A DNA stretch of 64,000 nucleotides from Mesaphorura yosii (taxonomy: Eukaryota > Arthropoda > Collembola > Poduromorpha > Tullbergiidae), in NCBI GenBank assembly GCA_009869945.1, contig WIXG01000044.1, positions 186,001 to 250,000 of the forward strand. The letters run 5' to 3'. A program made the position numbers and the translations under genes. Under the pieces are notes generated by a model. That model was not told where the DNA came from. It did not search any database and saw only the letters and a list, made by a program, of their open reading frames with translations. Of the stretch, positions 40,883 to 52,277 are shown piece by piece. Each line of letters opens with the position of its first letter. Positions within the stretch are counted from its first letter, which is position 1.

Positions 40883-43800
40883 ATGGCTGCCATAAAGTCC
40901 ATTCTCGGTTCCAAATCATCACTGTCTCTTGTTTTATTCATTTTAATCTATTGTTCAACAACCACCATCTGCAAAAATGAGTTTTCTACCGAGTTTCCTG
41001 CATTCACACTGGACAGCGCACGCGAGTTTGAACATTTTAGCAAGTTTCAAGCTGAATTGAACACATCTCAAACTGAAGATATACAGACCGACTCTGAGTC
41101 GGCTCCTCATTCTCTTCTTGTTCCAGAAAATGAGTCGGAATTGTTTAGCATTCTTAAAGACGAGCTCCAACATTTACGAATGGAGCTCACGAAGTCATTC
41201 GTGGAGAAAGTTACGCGTCGAAAACGAGGTAAGATGAGAAAATGCTCTTAAACCAAGTCAATGTGTAAACAATGTGACATTGCATTTTAACCGATCAACT
41301 CGAATCAACTACTTGTGAATTTTGTGTCAGATTCGTTCCATTCATCGTCAAGCTCATTCAGTATCAAGGTGACAATCGACAGGGAGGTTAAAGGCACAGA
41401 GGAGCAATTTAGACAGCGAATTGAAAATGTCGGGCATTCCACAGCGATCTTCAAAAGTTCAACGATCCTCTTCAAACGTGACGGCATTCATCGGCTCGAG
41501 AGGTCATCGCCGACGTCTTCAGCACAGCTAGTCAAAATTGCTAGCTGGCGACTCCAGATAGAGGATACGATTTTGAATGTAAGATAATGATAAGTTTCCT
41601 GCCATTTACTGGGCCGTCCTCAATCTTCATGTTCATTTGCGTAGAGTTTCGAATGGGAAGATAAGCTATATATTCTCACTGCAAATCGACCTGGCAGCTT
41701 CTGTCAAGTGTACACAATGCACATGAATTCCGGGCCTGGAGCAGCCGAATCGCCAGTTTCCACTCAGCGCATTCGTGTTCGTGGTCGAGCAACGTCTGCG
41801 CAATTCTTTACGCATGGAAACGCACTTTACATGGTAGTCGCGGTTGACAATGAGGCTCACTCGCTGACCATTTCTCCGTAAGAGTTGCTTTATTGGCTAC
41901 CTTTAATTACTTTATCCCTGAAATTTTTGGATAGATGATAAAGTCTAGTCAGTTCAGTGCATATCCTTTGTCCTTGCCAGTGTGTTTCGATGGGTTCACA
42001 CTTACATGGACCAAATTCATGAAATTCAAACTAGAGGAGCATCGGCTTGTGAAACATTTACTATTGGGCAATTCAAGTACCTAGCCGTGGCACAAACCCA
42101 AGACGCGGATGCAAATTCAGAAGTAGTAGCTCAAATTAAATGCTAGCCTCTGGATAATCCAAAGCTTTACTTGACCCTGACCTTCATGTTTGTCAGGTCG
42201 GAACGATCCTTGTGAGAATGCATGCTAATGGCGAAGTTGAAAAATTCCAGCTCCTGTGGAGCAAAGCTCCTATTACACTCAAGTATTTACCGTTTCTGAA
42301 AGAACATTTTCTGATTGTTGGACAACCAACAGAAAGTTTGGTCTATTGGTTCGGAGGTATGAGGCAATGTCATTTTTGGTTTATAATTATAATGTTCTCA
42401 TGTAACGCACAATGCACCGCATTCCGCTTGTGGTCAGGATTTGATTTCCTTCAATGGCAATCGTTGGACGGCTTGAATGGACAAAATTTACATCTTGACG
42501 GTTTCGTATGGCAAGGCGAACCTGTTCTACTCGTATCTTCTGAGAAACAAGTCATGTTTTTCACACGTACTGGATCATCAGCCAATTTGGCGTCTTCGAA
42601 ACTTGTCCAGACATCAACTGCTTACACCGCAAAATCATCAGAGCGAATTCTTGAGGCAAAGCTGCTTCAAAATTCTAAAACAAGTGTGCCGTCATTGGCG
42701 CTTACTCTGCAAACGTCTTCTACATCAAACCCGACACTGGAAATCATGCCCTTGGAAGTCAGCAGTGAAGAAATCCGTAAGCAGCCAATGAGTTCGTGAA
42801 CCAGCTTTCTCAATCTCCAAATAAGTTCGTCTTGTCTTCTAGCTGAAAGCCAGATAAGAGAAACGGAGGACCGGCTTTCTACGTGTATGGCTTCCCTTGA
42901 CAAGCTTTTGTTAAGAGAAGAGCCGGCCTTGACCTTGTTTGAAGCCGAAAGCGACCGAATTTTGCAAAGACATGAGCCGCAGACTTTCTCTGGAAGAATT
43001 ATATCGCAGGGCAAGGTTTTAATTGAAAACAATGAGATTGAGAGCAACATCGGATCAGTTGTCGTTAAACCAGAGTTTGATTTAGTTGAAGGTGAAGTCA
43101 ACCACAATCGCAACTCGCGCTATGTATCGAGTAAAGCACTTTCTTGACTTTCTGCTTTCAGATGCTTATGGACATCCACCGGCAAAGACGCTTGCACTAA
43201 TTGAAACACAAACAGCGCGTCTGAGAGATGACATCGAGAAGAGGCTCAGTAATGTCCTGTTTAAATCTGTGGAAAGTGAAATTACTGGTGATTTAACATT
43301 CAAGAAGCAATTGAAGATGAGCACGCTGACTTCCAGTTCGAATCTTAATGTAAATGCTTTGCTTATTTTCAAATATTTCTACACCAAAGATTTCAATTAT
43401 GATTGTATTGTGTAATTATTGTGTCATGCATTCAAAACAGCTTCGAACGATCAATGGTATTGAATGGTCCACGTTGGCAAATAGGATTCTTCGCCGAGGC
43501 ACACTTAAACCACAGACTGTCACTGGGAAATGGGATATTGAAATTCTGAACACTACGTCGGTGCAGTCTTCCAGAAAGACGCCGCAATGTAAATAATTAC
43601 CATCAAAATGGTATGGCTTTCATATTTTCATTTCGTTACTTACTGTTGACGTTTTTTGTTCAACAGCGTTCCTCCTGCAGAAATGCAGGAAGGGTGAAAC
43701 ACAAATAATTCAAGGAGAAATGCAGTTCGAAAAGGATGTAACCACTCAAAATTTGCAAATTGCGGAGCTGGCAACCATCAATGGCATGAAGTACTCGGAC

Positions 43801-46800
43801 ATTGCGTTGCGCAGTGTGAATGATGTCATTAAGGGATACAAGCAAGCAGATGTCGTGCACGGAGACGAAGGACTTGAAGTGGATCGCTTGAACAACGTAA
43901 GTGGCATGCATCACGGTCATCACGCATGAAGTCTCTTCACTACTACTTGTTGCTACAAATTATGGCAGGTGAAACTTTCTGAATGGTATGAATCTGTGTT
44001 GAAAATTGATGGCCATGAGGAGCAGCGAGTGGATGGAACGCTAACATTTGCGGAATTCTCGGCAAGGAAACTTCAGGCTGAGTTAATAAACGGGCAGAAT
44101 TGGGAGAATTTCATTGAGTCAGTTTTACTGGACGCCGGAGACCAGACAATCGAAGGTAACAGCCGACTGCGTTGCTCCCGCCAGTTTACCACGTATCGAC
44201 GTATCTGATATGATCTATATTTTAGGAGGCCTCTCCCTCGAAAATTTAAGAGTCGCTCATCTTCATACTGAAAGCATAAACGAGAAAGATCTATCCTCCA
44301 TTCTGTCAACAACCTCTGATCAACTCATAACAGGGGAATTCCATGTCGAAAATTTGAAAATCAAGAAAAGCTTGAATCCATTCGAAGTTGACGACATTGC
44401 CAACAATTATAAGATAAATGGAATTAGTATTCAAGATGCAGTACTTTCAACAGAAGACGCAACGATCCATGGACCAGTTGAATTGAAGAACGCGGACATT
44501 GACGAGTTACAAACATCGCCTGGCGTTACGATAAATAGCCTTGACGTAGACGAAGCGGTGAAATTGAGAAAGAAACACATTTATTTCACGAGCAATCCTG
44601 ACGACGTGATAGAACTGCGAGGTGACGTCAAGGCCACAAACCTGTTCTCGACCTCCATGAATGAAATTCTCTTCGAGTCAATCAAAGACCAGTTCTGGAG
44701 CAGTACGAGGTCCAACGAAGTCTCGGAAGAGTTCGACATGTCACAAGCCTCAAATGTTGTGATCGAGAACGAATTTAGTACGATGACCCTGAATGGGCTT
44801 AATCTGGCGTCCGACGTTGTGACAATTAACAATGATGAGGCCATCGAAGTTTCTGGCCTGGAATTCGTCAAGTCCACCACAGTGGAAAGTCATGTAATCA
44901 TGGCAGACGAAGTTACAGTGAATGATATCGACTTCTCCGAGCTGAATAGCCAAATCATACGCACTACTGACGGAGGGAGAAAGATTACTGGCAAGAAGAC
45001 ATTTGAAGACGATTTGGATTTAGAAAATGGGATTACCGCATTTAAGATTAATGAAATCACGCTGGAACGTGACGTCGTTCTGCTGAAGTCATCAACCCTC
45101 ACTCAAAGTCAGCACGTGTTTGACTCGAAGACATTTGATGAAATTGTCGTTAAAGACACAACAAAGTCGGGTGCGGACGTACTTGTTGAGTTTGTCAACG
45201 GCCATGATTTGGTGAAACTCGGGCAAAATTCCATCTATAAAGACAGACTGACAGAAACCATTCACAGTGATTTAATCTTTGAGAAACCTGTCACGGGTAA
45301 TTTCGCTCAGTTGTTCGCGTTTCATCATAATTGATTTCCTATTTGTTTCATTATTTTTCAGCTGAAGGTATCTTCGTTGAAGATATCAACGGTCTCAAAG
45401 TGAACGAAATTCTTTCGCAGTCAATCAATTTGGCTGAAACACATAATTTGGATCTGTCCTTCGTCTTGGATGGTGGTGCTTTGGGTTGCACGGCGGACGC
45501 AAATGTTATGCAGATTAATAACATTTTATTGAGTGAATACCTTTCAAAGGTAAGATTGTAATGGGTGGCTACAGCATAAGTAAGAATGAATGTACTTGAA
45601 GCATGACATTGGCCCAGGTTGTGAACAAGCACGAGGACGTTAAAATTGGTGGAGTAAAAGAATTCCTTGGCGATTTCCGTGTTGCTGGAGACTTGGCCTC
45701 GGATTTGGTCAACGGCGTCATTCTGAAGGATATTGAGGAATTTGGATTTTCGAAAACGAGAGATCAAGTCATTTCTGGGAAGTACACCCTTGAGCAGGCT
45801 GAAATAGGTTAATAACGACTTACTAGTACCGCTACTACTATACTGATAATACGTACCTGCATAACTGAGGCTTTGTTGTAGGAAATCTGATTTCAGAAAG
45901 TATTGGTGGAATTCAAGTCTCAGATTTCGTTCGAACAGACAAGGCTTCACAAATCAACGTACCCATCACGTTTACAAAGAATGTAATCGTCGTCGACGAA
46001 TTTACTATCGACGGCTCACTGAATGATTACAAAATTGAAGAGGTAATAGATTTTCGACTCTGAAGTTAGTTGTGTACTGAATTTTAATGGCATGACTTCA
46101 TGTTTGCCACGCAGTTAGCCGATGATCTGAAGTTCATGAAGGGTAATCGTGCATTTCACGCAATTACAGTCGACGGCAATTTATCATGGGACGTCTCACA
46201 CGAGGAGTTTGAACGATTGAGTCACATTTACAACAATGCTGTCACAATCGACGCGCCTCAAACACTCACGCAAGAAGTCTCGTTTGAAGAAGGATTCCAG
46301 ACAATTGAAATCAAGTGTGAGAAAGGAGTGAATGGTATTAATTTTGCTGCAATTGTTGAGGACGCGGTCGATGTAAACGAAAAGAATGCGGTGAGAAACA
46401 GTTAACAATTGCAAGAGCATGAACTTTGATTTGGATTTCAAAAAACAAATTGATTTTAGGAATTGCAAGGGAGAATCACGTTCGTGCATAGTGTCGAAAT
46501 AAGTCATGGAGAAGTTAGCGTCGAGAATCTTCAAACCGAAGAGGTTGACGGGATTGACTTGGCATTGCTGGACGAACAAGTTGTACGCAAAAACACGACG
46601 GAAATAGTTCTAGGAACAAAAACTTTCGAGCGTGGAGTTTCGGTTAAGCATATGCGTATTTCAAGTGAGTTGATACTAGTGGATCTGGGGTGTTTGCACG
46701 GAATTCAATCTGAAGGTAACGCCTGACCTTGAGTTTTTGATGCGGCTGTTGCTGGTTGCAGGCAGAATCGATGGAATTGTTCCAGAGGAGATCGGTCTGA

Positions 46801-48892
46801 TAAATGGGAGTCCTGAATTTGAGACGCTCGTAATGCAGGAACTAGAGGAGATCGTGCGAGAACTGAAATTCGACAATCTAGCGGATATCGAATTCGAGGC
46901 ATTGCTAAATGATCGTGTCACAAACGACGGTGAGCATGTTATGCGCGGAGACATTACGTTTGAAGATGATCTGCAAGTTCACGGTAAGACAACAAACACA
47001 ACATATTTCCACTACTTTTTGACCTTTCTTCGACGCTATCCTTTCAGGTTGTACGATAAAGTCAATCAATGGCATTGAGCTCGCGGACACGCTCATCGCA
47101 AACTCAGAAGTTGAAGTTCAGAAAATTACTGGAACCAAGACTTTCTCAGTCATCTTGATCGAGTCTCAAATCGAGCACACTCCAATCAATGGCTACTCAT
47201 TCGACCAAATTGATACACAGATCTTGAGACGAGATCGCAATGAAACTATACGACGCCCTGTCATTTTCCTGAGCACAATACACGCCCAGGATTCTATTAA
47301 CGTAGATGACCATCTGAACGATCATCAAATCGAGATCCTCCATGACAACTTTAAGCAAACACTCGCAAAAATTTCTGATACCATTCAAATAGAAGAACCT
47401 AAAATCAACACGGCGATGGCATTGGTTAAACAGCTGGAGAAGAATTTGGATAAGATGCCAGGCTGGTTCGATTTCCTAGAATTCGGACAAAATCTTCTGA
47501 CCTCAAGCTATCGCGTGGAACACACAATTTCGCGAGAAACAGACAGTAGCCACGTGTTGAGACTATTTCTACACGAGGTCACTGAAGGTCGAAGATGCGG
47601 TCTACCGACAAGCTGCGCTGCTCGATCAGTTCATACGTTTGGCGTGGGTCGACAAGATTTGCAAGTCAACAAGATTGATAGCAGAGATTGCAAAGGAATA
47701 TTCCAAGTTACATCAACAATCAGCGGTATGACGTATCATATTATCAATGAAGCCACGTCGACTAACACCACGTAAGAACAATTCTGGTTGGCTTAATTTG
47801 TGCCACTACGAATATTTATTTCTCACGAATGATTTGTTTTTTGGTTCAGGTGTATAAACACGGCAGAGGCTGGAGTCTCGACTACGACTGTGCATTTTTT
47901 AAGCGAGGGGACCTTCGCGCAGGCGCAGGAATTCACCACACTTCTGGATCAGGCGCCACAGGCGAAGATTAGTACGGGTTTCATCGAAGATGTGAAAACA
48001 TTCTCCGTGAACGGAAAGGATTATTGGATAATTGCTCAGTCGTTTGATGCAGCAACAAGTAAGGCCAACAAGCCCAACAGAATAAGTCTTTCCATCCTCC
48101 ATTTCGGCAGGTTCATGTTTTTGCATTCTCGCATTGTTTTCAGGTTCTCATGTAGCATCAACTTTGGTGTACGAAGTTCTTGCACCCGGTGACTTGAACT
48201 TGGTACAGGAAATTGAATCACACGGAGCCAAACGTCTTTCCATCGACTTTGTTGACAGCAAATGGATCTTGGGAATAGTCAACACGCAACCTGACGCCAG
48301 TGCTTCCTCTTCATGTCATATTCACTCCGAAATTCATTTTTGGGATGAGATGGACAAGGAATTCAAACTCATCCGGAACGTTGAAACTGAAAACCCGACT
48401 GATATTTCGAGTACAACTGTTGTAACTGGAGTCGGAGAATTTGCAGAGAACTTCATCACATTCTCAGAGACAAGAGATACAGACGTAGAAAATGAACAAA
48501 TTGGAAAGATCTCAATATACCGATACGAGAGAGAAAGATTGACTTACACTCTGTATCAAACCATCGACACTGCGCGTCCCGCAAAATCGTTGTCAGCACT
48601 CAACACGAAAGAATTCACATATTTGGTAACAGTTTCTGAAGATGGACTGAAATTTTACAAGTACCTTCATGCGGAAGTAAGTTGAACTAAGTTAACACAG
48701 ACTTGGTGCATTATTTCAATGGTTGTGTTTCATCTCGCCCAGGGTTTCAGGCATGACTTGGTGGTCCAACTTCCAGGAGCAATGGATGCAAACGGCATTG
48801 TTTTCAGCAATCATATCTTGTTTCCAATCGTCGGTTCCAAATCCATTTTAGCAAAAGGCAAATTCAGTGGCAAAATTACGAGCCTATTTTGA
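40883..48892 (+). CDS. Large secreted protein with EPTP-like repeats at both ends and about 19 degenerate 'ING' repeats
   Basis: Twenty-two exons join in frame to 2132 residues: 40883-41228, 41331-41578, 41645-41877, 41981-42122, 42197-42356, 42438-42776, 42843-43091, 43162-43349, 43441-43588, 43667-43896, 43969-44155, 44226-45296, 45362-45549, 45618-45807, 45882-46042, 46115-46390, 46460-46664, 46762-46983, 47048-47771, 47850-48058, 48144-48676, 48743-48892. A hydrophobic signal peptide ends near residue 31, and RRKR (112-115) is a furin-type site. Residues about 180-400 carry EPTP-like beta-propeller units (KLYILTANRPGSF; FRWVHTYMDQIHEIQT). From about 490 to 1720 a unit recurs: ING-x-L/I near an amphipathic segment, then I-x-G-x-x-x-F. 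EPTP-like units return at about 1850-2130 (DYWIIAQSFD; FTYLVTVSEDGLKFYKY). The extracellular or eggshell proteins Nasrat, Polehole and Closca of insects come to mind, but that link is a guess. Confidence 0.82.
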
Positions 48893-49717
48893 TTTCATCG
48901 TTTTGTTGATTTTTTGTTGTTTTGTGTTTGTTTTACGTTTTAGTATTGTTAGAAGTTAAGTTAATTGAAGAAATCGCATCTCTCGCGCTAAAGAGCTTAA
49001 AGCTTCATCGGAGTACAATTAGAATAAAAATGCAGTACTTATTCATTGTTAGCTGAAAAAATTCACTTGTCTCATCTTTCATCAGCGATCCTCACGTTCG
49101 TATCGTAATCAGGGTTAATTAGTTAACTTCGATTTATTTGACAATGAGTTAATTGGGAATTGAGACTTCAGGCGCGATGCGGCTGTGACAAAGTAAAATC
49201 ACTGCGCCTTTTGTAATTTGAAAGTTCATAACACAAAAGCAAAACCCTACGAAGAAAGGTATGTTTCAAGGCTTCCGTATGCATTGACAGAATCGATATT
49301 TTGGATATTTCTGACTCCACGTTCTAACTGTTACTAGTCCAACGACTGAAATCTGCTAGTCGTGTTGAGTCCCCAGTTCCAGCCCAGTTGTCCAGCGCTG
49401 GTCCCGCCTGTTCGTTCACCCATATTTCGTTACGTTGTAGCTGTACTTTGGATTTAAGATAATCATTGCGTATTAGTTAAGTCACCAATTGATTCTTCTG
49501 GAGGCGAAAATAATCATAAAGTGCGCAGAAGTTGGTAAGTTTTTTGGCCCTCCGTTTTGTTTTATTAGCCTTCGTGAGCTTTCAATACTCTTAACGCTAT
49601 ATTGTGGAGGTGATTAAATGAAACTGTAGTTTATGGCTTTCTGTGTTCTTTTGCGGTTTAGTTATGCCAAGATAAAGTGAAGTAGGACACATCGATCCAT
49701 CAAGCAGGAACTGTATA
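48893..49717. other. 3' end of the ING-repeat gene and 5' region of DMAC1
   Basis: No coding sequence. A donor-like GTTG/GTAAGT at about 49536 and an acceptor (GCGGTTTAG) at about 49661 suggest a spliced 5' untranslated region for DMAC1. Confidence 0.5.
49023..49028 (+). terminator. Polyadenylation signal AATAAA of the ING-repeat/EPTP gene
   Basis: AATAAA about 130 bp past the stop codon. Confidence 0.6.
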
Positions 49718-50017
49718 ATGAAAAATACGGACATAAAAGATCACAGAATCAGCAGTCCGCAGTCACAATCAAAGCCGTCACCAGAAAAGAAGAAAGACGA
49801 TTGTTTCGCTTGCAGGATCATAAGTGGACTAGGTTTAGTTGGAGCAGGAATTTACGTAATCAAGCACACTCCAAAGCAATCACAAAGTGGAAAAGCTGTG
49901 TTGTACATTATTTCGGCTGGACTTCTGGCGCTTGGCGGTGCTCGCCTTTTCGATCAACCTCCATTTGGGGAGCGACCCATCTGTGGCCCGCATTCCTTGA
50001 GAATATTTTGTAGATAA
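49718..50017 (+). CDS. DMAC1: DMAC1 homologue (TMEM261), mitochondrial complex I distal-arm assembly factor
   Basis: Single coding exon of 99 codons. The diagnostic DDCFACRIISGLGLVGAGIYV matches the DMAC1 family: a C-x2-C pair followed by a membrane helix. A second hydrophobic stretch VLYIISAGLLALGGARLF gives two inner-membrane helices. DMAC1 takes part in assembly of the distal membrane arm of respiratory complex I. The last 20 residues (after GGARLFDQPPFG) are not recognisably conserved. The N terminus is Ser/Lys-rich and has no strong targeting peptide, as in other members. It is followed after only 138 bp by the PRPSAP start on the same strand. Confidence 0.8.
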   Translation: MKNTDIKDHRISSPQSQSKPSPEKKKDDCFACRIISGLGLVGAGIYVIKHTPKQSQSGKAVLYIISAGLLALGGARLFDQPPFGERPICGPHSLRIFCR

Positions 50018-50155
50018 TCTGTTTCTTGAGTTCCAATAAGTTCGTGGTACGTTATAGTGCTGGGTTTTGCAGTTCTGTTATCTAATGTACACGATTTTTC
50101 ATTATTTGTTCCGACAGTCCCTCGCCGTTGCTGTTTAACGTCCACTAATTCGGAA

Positions 50156-51688
50156 ATGGACTCTGCAGAATTTATTGTGCTAGCCGGGAACTCTCACCCG
50201 GAGCTGGCCAACTTGATAACCGGGTGAGAACCTTGACAATTCATAAAGCTGCTTGGAATGCAAGACATTCACATTCTTTTCCTTTTAAACAGTCGTTTAG
50301 GAATACGACTGGGGGATTGTGATGTCCGCCATAAGTCTAACCGAGAAACTCAAGTATCAGTAACCGATTCTGTTAGAGCAAAAGATGTATACATAGTGCA
50401 AACTGGTTCCATGGACTGTAATAATAGTATAATGGAAATGCTAATCATGGCTTACGCCTGCAAAACATCATCAGCGAAACAGATTGTTGGAGTAATTCCC
50501 TATATTCCGTACAGCAAACAATGTAAGCACACATGACAAGTAGTGACTTCGGAGTACGACATGATAGACTCTCATTTGCGAATTGGTTTTGTGCGCAGGT
50601 AAAATGAGGAAGCGTAGCTGTATTGTCACAAAGTTGCTGGCAAAAATGCTGTGCAAGGCTGGATTTACGCATATAATAACAATGGACCTTCATCAGAAGG
50701 AAATTCAAGGATTTTTTGATTGCCCGATCGATAACTTAAGAGCGTCGCCGTTTCTTCTCCAATATATTCAAGATTCGGTACGTCTGAACATGTGTTTTTG
50801 AAATTGTTTGTCGCGTCGTAGAATTGATGCGACTGACTCTTCGTTGTCTTTTGTAGATTCCCGATTACAAAAATGCTGTCATCGTGGCAAGAAATCCTGG
50901 CTCTGCGAAGAAAGCCTCAAGCTACGCCGAGCGGCTACGATTGGACATCGCTGTTATTCACGGCGAGGGTTTGTATACGAAGGAATGCGAGGGTGAAGTT
51001 GACGAAATAGATGGAAGGTATTCGCCACCAAATGTATCCAGAAAAAGCAGGACAATGGATGTTCCCGTTGGTGTCCCCGCCCCACCATGCAAAGTCTCTC
51101 CTCCACTGACACGTATGGGCATCAAAGTTTAGATTAAAGATTAAAGATATGAAACCAAAGCATTACAATTTATCATTTACAGTTGTCGGCGACGTGGGTG
51201 GCAGGATTGCCATCATGGTCGTAAGTGATGCTTGAATCATGCCTTCCACGAGTGACATATGTTCTTGTCCTGTGCCAATAATTACATTACGCTATTTAAT
51301 AGGAGGATATGATTGATGACGCCAATCCTTTTGTTGCGGCTGCGGAAATTCTCAAAGACAAAGGTGCTTGTAAAATTTATGTGCTAGCCACTCATGGACT
51401 TTTGTCAAATGATGCTCCCATGATCCTCGACGCATCTCCAATTGACGAGGTAAGTCGGCTCTAAGAAATAGGATATGCGCCAGAATGTACTCAGTTTTAT
51501 CTTTATCCGATTCGTTCTTTCGTCTGAAGGTTGTGGTGACCAATACAGTGCCTCACGACGTACAAAAGCTGCAGTGCCACAAGATCAAGACGGTAGATAT
51601 CAGCGTGCTATTGTCAGAAGCAATTCGAAGAATCCACCACAAAGAGTCAATGTCGTACTTGTTTCAAGATGTAACTTTGCACGATTAA
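50156..51688 (+). CDS. PRPSAP2: PRPSAP, phosphoribosyl-pyrophosphate synthetase-associated protein
   Basis: Seven exons (50156-50223, 50293-50522, 50599-50777, 50857-51112, 51183-51220, 51303-51449, 51530-51688) join in frame to 358 residues. The sequence follows PRPSAP1/2 throughout: [74 protein letters not shown] and [16 protein letters not shown]. The PRPSAP-specific insert ([24 protein letters not shown]) distinguishes it from catalytic PRPS1/2. The family associates with PRPP synthetase and restrains its activity, so it acts in nucleotide precursor supply. Whether it is closer to PRPSAP1 or PRPSAP2 cannot be decided here; an ancestral single copy is likely. The last acceptor (CTGAAG) is weak, but the protein match supports it. 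Confidence 0.93.
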
Positions 51689-52277
51689 ACATTAAAATGC
51701 CAGTCATTATGTAAATCTTCTATACGAAAATGTATTCAAAGAAGGATATACGATAAAGTATTTGTATTCAACGCTGGAGACAGACGAATAGCTTAATGTC
51801 GTTATTTTTGAATCTTAGGAATCATTCGCAAAATAGCAGTTCCTTAACCACCTGCGCTAGCCTGTCGTCTACCGTGTAACCCGTAGTTTAATAGACCCTG
51901 CTTGCTTTCCCCAAGCTAAGATGTTACCATGTGACGCTACAAGTTTTACTGTACGTGGGTGCTACAATTCGTTAATTAATTGAAATAAAATCTCTTCAGT
52001 TTTGTCTGTCATGAGAAAGTCATGTCCAGGGAGCAATAAACGTAAATTGAAAATAACACCGCTCTTTCATTCTTACATTTCAATAGAATTCTTGGCTACA
52101 GGCAAGTCGATCGAAGAATTTCGTTCCTTTGGAAGCCATACTATTGGAAGCTGCACAATCTCGTTGTTTCAAGCCTGCACGGCGCTAACAGTTCCGCCGT
52201 CAGTACGTGGCGCTGATTTTTACGGTGGCCAACAAATCTCTTTTGAGGCTGAACATCAAACTCTGCGCTGCGAAATC
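51689..52277. other. Intergenic between PRPSAP and the tetraspanin gene
   Basis: Holds the PRPSAP 3' end and the tetraspanin 5' region. The tetraspanin frame stays open upstream of its chosen ATG back to about 52002, but that stretch is not protein-like. An acceptor-like GCCGTCAG at about 52202 suggests it is 5' untranslated sequence. Confidence 0.5.
51984..51989 (+). terminator. Polyadenylation signal AATAAA, probably of PRPSAP
   Basis: AATAAA about 300 bp after the PRPSAP stop codon. Confidence 0.45.
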
